A DNA stretch of 9,007 bases from contig CALABV010000180.1 of assembly GCA_937886325.1 (NCBI GenBank), positions 1 to 9,007 of the forward strand, in the 5' to 3' direction. Below are positions 6,458-9,007 of this stretch, piece by piece. The stretch's first letter is position 1. Each line of letters opens with the position of its first letter. The translations under genes were made by a program, and so were the position numbers. The stretch comes from an uncultured Geobacter sp. (GTDB lineage Bacteria; Desulfobacterota; Desulfuromonadia; Geobacterales; Geobacteraceae). Below the pieces are notes generated by a model. That model worked only from the letters and a program-made list of their open reading frames with translations, was not told the origin of the DNA and ran no database searches.

Positions 6458-7264
6458 TCACCGAAACTTTACGATGCCTGTTATTCGAGGTTGTCTTTCC
6501 TCGCCCTGTTCCCCCTGTCTTCCGTCAGCCTGGTCCGACCCCGGGTTCACCCCAAAAGAGCGCAAGAAGTCCGCGGGCCCACAAAACTGGTTCGAAACGA
6601 AGGAGGGTACCGTATCAAGCGGTTTTCCGTGGTTTATATATATGCAGCGCAGACCCTTTATTTCCGACGCTCGTTCCAGATTAGGCAGGGTATCTTCGAC
6701 AAAACAGGTGTGTTCCGGATCGGCATCCATACGCTCCAAAACAACCCTGAGCGGATTTGTGCTTTCCGCCTTTTTGACGAATCCAACTTGATCAAGTCCA
6801 AAAATTGCTCTCGGCTCAAAGAAGGGCAATATTCCTAATTTTTCAAGCGCGGGCATGCCAAAGCTCTCCATACAGCATTGTGTTAAAATGCCGTGCTTGA
6901 CACGCCCACTGATTCCACGAAAGGCATCAACCAATTCCGTCGTGTCGCCGAAAACATCGGGGCAATGTTTTATCAGCAATTCGAACAGCGTGGCGTAGTG
7001 TTTTTTGAACATACGAAGCCGCGTTTCTTCCAAATCGAGCCCGTAGTGAGTGATCACCGGAATGAATGCGCCGTAGCAGTCGTGAAATGTATAGTAGCAT
7101 TCGTGAACGAGATACTGCGCTTCTTCCGGAGATAACATCGGAAATATTTCCAAGGCAAGTTCCACATGGGCATCGTTACAGAGGGCATAATATTCCTCGC
7201 TAACACGAGAAAACGGATATAAGACGTTGCCTATGTCCCAAATGATGTTGGTAGTGTTATTCAT
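6458..7264 (-). CDS. HAD-superfamily hydrolase, pyrimidine 5'-nucleotidase-like
   Basis: Predicted cytoplasmic phosphatase of 268 aa. Motif I is WDIGNVLYPF (9-18) with nucleophile Asp10. The usual second Asp is Gly12, as in YihX-type DxGNV enzymes. A helical cap covers about 20-105, then motif II ILTQ (126-129, Thr128), the motif III lysine in FVKK (162-165), and motif IV CFVEDTLPNLERA (187-199) with Asp191. The LYP after motif I and the cap spacing resemble pyrimidine 5'-nucleotidases. The last 30 residues (NPGSDQADGRQGEQGEERQ) are polar and low-complexity. The ATG at 7264 starts the conserved fold. It has no Shine-Dalgarno at normal distance but overlaps the end of a 66-aa ORF, suggesting translational coupling. 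The gene converges on the reductase, with 48 bp between stops. The substrate is not determined. Confidence 0.85.
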   Translation of the reverse strand: MNNTTNIIWDIGNVLYPFSRVSEEYYALCNDAHVELALEIFPMLSPEEAQYLVHECYYTFHDCYGAFIPVITHYGLDLEETRLRMFKKHYATLFELLIKHCPDVFGDTTELVDAFRGISGRVKHGILTQCCMESFGMPALEKLGILPFFEPRAIFGLDQVGFVKKAESTNPLRVVLERMDADPEHTCFVEDTLPNLERASEIKGLRCIYINHGKPLDTVPSFVSNQFCGPADFLRSFGVNPGSDQADGRQGEQGEERQPRITGIVKFR

Positions 7265-7457
7265 GATTTGATAAGTAATCCTCTCTGTCAATGAGTGCTG
7301 CGAGCAAGCAAAAGTGAGCTGGATATATTTTTTTAATGAATGAAAAATATAGCCATCTTGGATTTCTCCCATCTTCAAATCTTAAAGTCCTGACCCTATT
7401 GACTCCTCTATTGGCTCCTCTATTGGCTCCTCCTGGTGCCACCTGCTCGTTGCTCAT
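7257..7457 (-). CDS. Small hypothetical ORF with GANR tandem repeat
   Basis: A 66-codon frame whose ATG has a very good ribosome site (GAGGAG, six bases upstream). Its N-terminus MSNEQVAPG is followed by GANR-GANR-GVNR, encoded by a 12-bp tandem repeat. A basic stretch and a hydrophobic segment (about residues 40-52) follow. It ends eight bases into the HAD gene (stop at 7259-7257, HAD start at 7264), so it may act as a leader peptide coupled to it. No family is recognised. It could instead be a non-coding repeat that happens to be open. Confidence 0.4.
   Translation of the reverse strand: MSNEQVAPGGANRGANRGVNRVRTLRFEDGRNPRWLYFSFIKKIYPAHFCLLAALIDREDYLSNHE
7395..7430. repeat. 12-bp tandem repeat, three copies
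   Basis: On the plus strand CCTATTGACTCC (7395-7406), TCTATTGGCTCC (7407-7418) and TCTATTGGCTCC (7419-7430); the last two are identical. The unit is a multiple of three, so the reading frame of the overlapping 66-aa ORF is kept. The array abuts GGGTCAGGACTTTAAGATTT (minus strand, 7396-7377). Confidence 0.8.
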
Positions 7458-7537
7458 TGTGCACTCCTCTCTGAATTTCCAGGGCATAACGGGACTGAGG
7501 CGTGACCTGCGCTACAGGGGGGGTGCCGCGTCAGAGT
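7458..7537. other. Short spacer between toxin stop and 66-aa ORF
   Basis: 80 bp carrying the ribosome site of the small ORF (near 7464-7470) and a run of seven G (7517-7523). No clear terminator follows the toxin gene, so read-through from the toxin-antitoxin promoter into the 66-aa ORF and the HAD gene is possible. Confidence 0.4.
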
Positions 7538-7957
7538 CTACGCCGATGTTATGTGCTTCCTATAGAATGCGAGAAAATCGGCCGGAGCAAAAACCTTTAT
7601 GCCCTGGCAAAATTCACTCGGGAAATGAATTTGATTTCCTGTGACTATACAAATCGCTTGCGCAGCGATGGCTACTTCCAGAAATGGGTCATCATCAATA
7701 TCCGGAAGAGAACGGGAAAGTGGAGAAGAAGCGGTCACGAACCCGCTATGTTCAATATGATCAAGGAACGCGGTAACCTTGTCTTTTTCAAATTTGAATT
7801 TTGGTCGGTAAAGAACTTCTTCGTATTCGGCCAGAATGCGGGCATCAAAGGAGAGAGTAAGTTCGCCGGACGAAACCATACGGACTATATGCCCGCAAGG
7901 TCCGAAGGGCGACAAAAGCCCGGCTACCAATACATTGGTGTCAAGAACGATGTTCAT
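7538..7957 (-). CDS. PIN-domain toxin, putative VapC-like ribonuclease
   Basis: 139-aa PIN-fold protein of the COG1569 type (putative toxin component). The metal-binding acidic residues expected of a PIN RNase are visible: Asp6 in MNIVLDTN, Glu44 in LAEYEEVL, and the Asp86-Asp90 cluster in PDIDDDPFLEVA. The fourth position is TGNQIHFP (106-113), the TGNxxHFP variant in which Asn replaces Asp, as is common in this subfamily. The length is normal and the protein looks intact. The start overlaps the antitoxin stop by four bases (ATGA), which couples translation and explains the lack of its own ribosome site. Likely an Mg-dependent endoribonuclease restrained by the upstream antitoxin. The RNA target is unknown. 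Confidence 0.9.
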   Translation of the reverse strand: MNIVLDTNVLVAGLLSPFGPCGHIVRMVSSGELTLSFDARILAEYEEVLYRPKFKFEKDKVTAFLDHIEHSGFVTASSPLSRSLPDIDDDPFLEVAIAAQAICIVTGNQIHFPSEFCQGIKVFAPADFLAFYRKHITSA

Positions 7958-8247
7958 AGTGCCGACGCACGTTTTTTGCGGACAATTTTTATTTCGGAAT
8001 CAATTTCATCCATTGTGATCTTGTTTGTCCCCAAGTCGGCAGATTGACGCTGGAGACTTGCCACCGCTTCAACTGCGCGAGCCTGACGGAATGCAGCCAG
8101 TGATTCTTCAAGGTTTGACTCACTGATTGCTGCGAGAATGGCGATAGGTCTTCCATTGCTGGTGATGATCATCTCACGTTCATTAGGCAGTTCCTTCCAG
8201 ATTTCTGCGGATTTTCCTCTCAAGTCACGCACGCTTAAAAATTTCAT
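7954..8247 (-). CDS. Phd/YefM-type antitoxin
   Basis: 97-aa antitoxin. The N-terminal dimeric DNA-binding domain is MKFLSVRDLRGKSAEIWKEL (1-20) with the hallmark ITSNGRPIAILAAI (28-41). The acidic and helical C-terminus (42-97) would wrap the PIN toxin. ATG 8247 is chosen because GGAGG lies eight bases upstream. An ATG five codons earlier (8262) overlaps that ribosome site and has none of its own. It is the first gene of the pair, with a 4-bp overlap to the toxin. It is probably autoregulatory with the toxin through the palindrome at 8275-8286. Phd-type antitoxins are known with PIN toxins as well as with Doc and YoeB toxins. Confidence 0.9.
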   Translation of the reverse strand: MKFLSVRDLRGKSAEIWKELPNEREMIITSNGRPIAILAAISESNLEESLAAFRQARAVEAVASLQRQSADLGTNKITMDEIDSEIKIVRKKRASAL

Positions 8248-8273
8248 CTTCTTGTCCTCCATTTGTGACCTTA

Positions 8274-8302
8274 ATTATGTACATAAATGTCACTCATGTC
8301 AA
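8274..8302 (-). promoter_or_regulatory. Strong promoter of the toxin-antitoxin operon
   Basis: On the minus strand a perfect TTGACA (8302-8297) is followed after exactly 17 bases by CATAAT (8279-8274), one mismatch from TATAAT. It lies about 27 bp upstream of the antitoxin start. It is the best sigma-70 match in the window. Confidence 0.8.
8275..8286. promoter_or_regulatory. TGTACA-core palindrome, likely antitoxin operator
   Basis: TTATGTACATAA is a perfect 12-bp palindrome overlapping the -10 box. Its TGTACA core equals the hexamer reported for the E. coli YefM-YoeB operator, whose antitoxin belongs to the same superfamily as the one here. Binding would block the promoter, giving conventional autorepression. 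Confidence 0.65.
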
Positions 8303-8359
8303 TACTGTTTTCGCCGAATAACAGGGTTCGGCTGTACGTGCCGCCAGGCGCCATGCCGC

Positions 8360-8437
8360 GACAAAGTGGCCACGGGCACGACGGATCTGAACGCACAACT
8401 CAAGGTATCCCTGAGAACAGTGAATTCAAGCGGGTAA
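8360..8437 (+). pseudogene. Possible 3' remnant of a lost gene
   Basis: An open stretch of about 25 codons (reading TTDLNAQLKVSLRTVNSSG before TAA) ends just ahead of the lipoprotein ribosome site. It looks like the C-terminus of a real protein, but no start or continuation exists upstream, where the toxin-antitoxin promoter begins. Read as the tail of a gene cut off by rearrangement. This is an inference from sequence style and spacing only. Confidence 0.2.
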
Positions 8438-8449
8438 GGGAGGACAACC

Positions 8450-8776
8450 ATGCGGGCTATGAAACGGTTCAAAGATGTGATGGTTATGGTTGCTATCAGT
8501 TCGGTTATGTCATTGGGGATTGCCGGATGCGGCAATGGCAACACGCCACCGACGGGAAGCGTATCGGGCAGTATTGTCGTTGCCGTGAAGAAGTCGCCGG
8601 TATCAGGCGTCACAGTACGACTGCTGAACAGCGCGTTCAGGCCGTATACCAGCGCGGCGGCGCTGCCAAGGTTCGGCAGCTATTCGGCGATGTATGCCGC
8701 CAATCGGGCGGCTGTCGCAGCAACAACTTCTACAGGGCAGAACGGTACCTACGCTTTATTTAATCACTTTGCGTGA
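8450..8776 (+). CDS. Putative lipoprotein with carboxypeptidase-regulatory-like fold, apparently truncated
   Basis: 108-codon frame. Residues 1-26 are a signal peptide with positive N-terminus and hydrophobic core, ending in a lipobox IAGC with Cys27, so the protein should be lipid-anchored. Residues 37-60 (GSVSGSIVVAVKKSPVSGVTVRLLN) followed by TTSTGQNGTYALF (92-104) give the repeated strand and turn pattern of carboxypeptidase-regulatory-like or SdrD-B-like domains, where Thr-x-x-x-G-x-Y-x-F precedes the next strands. The frame stops four residues after that motif, well short of a complete domain. ATG 8450 has GGGAGGA five bases upstream. The break coincides with a 9-bp direct repeat, so truncation by insertion or deletion is suspected. 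Function is probably cell-envelope; nothing more specific can be said. Confidence 0.6.
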   Translation: MRAMKRFKDVMVMVAISSVMSLGIAGCGNGNTPPTGSVSGSIVVAVKKSPVSGVTVRLLNSAFRPYTSAAALPRFGSYSAMYAANRAAVAATTSTGQNGTYALFNHFA

Positions 8777-9007
8777 CAGCAGTGTGTCCTACGCTTAATG
8801 CTGTCTGTTGCCATACAATCTCCCAGGACTCGCTACCCGATGGTTGGCCTGCCTCAGCCCCCTGCCAGAACTCCTTGTGCAGCCCGGACATCCTGTGAGC
8901 AAAACTCTCCGGCTCGGCTATCAGCACGATCCGCTCTTTCCCGCCCATAACCGGGAGGTGACGGCCCGGCACGGCTGGCGGTATGCCTGAAAGCCGGTTG
9001 CGGGGTG
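8760..9007 (-). other. Unrecognised segment with an open minus-strand frame reaching the window edge
   Basis: The minus strand is open from the edge to a TAA at 8762-8760 (about 82 codons; residues include GGKERIVLIAEPESFAHRM and KEFWQG). A GTG at 8972 is one possible start, but the gene may begin outside the window. No family is recognised. The segment begins where the lipoprotein frame degenerates, consistent with the edge of an inserted element. The plus strand has a competing 60-codon frame (8808-8990) with no better support. Confidence 0.3.

Noticed and set aside
6632..6650. TTTATATATATG run considered as a third ModE operator
   Set aside because: It lacks the paired CG ends of the consensus and lies inside the HAD coding sequence, where codons explain it.
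7381..7440. CRISPR array
   Set aside because: The units are 12 bp, directly adjacent without spacers, and number only three.

Overview
The window looks like chromosomal DNA of an anaerobic deltaproteobacterium (Desulfobacterota/Geobacter-like lineage). This is an inference from gene content: a long NfeD protease, a stand-alone ModE-type winged-helix protein, a DUF2292/YezD protein, a CoA-disulfide-reductase/rhodanese fusion with a C-terminal CxxC redox tail, and a VapC-like/Phd-type toxin-antitoxin pair. No rRNA, tRNA, CRISPR array or complete insertion sequence was seen.

Region 1 (1-2263): two divergent genes. On the left, running off the window edge, is a membrane-bound NfeD/ClpP-class serine protease (minus strand) with a recognisable promoter. 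On the right is a UbiG-like SAM-dependent methyltransferase (plus). Between them is about 390 bp holding an excellent rho-independent terminator that points toward the methyltransferase. It rules out the longest possible methyltransferase start and implies an attenuated leader or a small RNA.

Region 2 (2264-6409) is the most interesting part. Two 24-bp sites fit the E. coli ModE operator consensus (half-site CGnTATATA, 6-bp gap, TATATAnCG). One lies 107 bp upstream of a DUF2292 gene. The other lies in the divergent region between a ModE-like DNA-binding protein without a molybdate-binding (TOBE) domain (minus) and an unrecognised 178-aa protein (plus), which is followed by a 625-aa persulfide/CoA-disulfide reductase. 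The layout suggests a molybdenum-linked regulon joining an orphan ModE regulator to sulfur/thiol redox functions. The reductase ends in a paired-CxxC domain that, from memory, resembles small redox proteins found in molybdenum-hydroxylase gene clusters.

Region 3 (6458-8302, all minus strand) reads right to left: a strong promoter with a TGTACA-core palindrome, a Phd/YefM-type antitoxin, an overlapping PIN-domain toxin, a 66-aa ORF carrying a 12-bp triplicated repeat (Gly-Ala-Asn-Arg), and a HAD-family phosphatase whose start overlaps the 66-aa ORF.

Region 4 (8303-9007): possible remnants of a coding sequence, then a short lipoprotein that appears truncated. It breaks off inside a carboxypeptidase-regulatory-like fold next to a 9-bp direct repeat. 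The remaining DNA to the window edge is unrecognised and may be one end of an inserted element.
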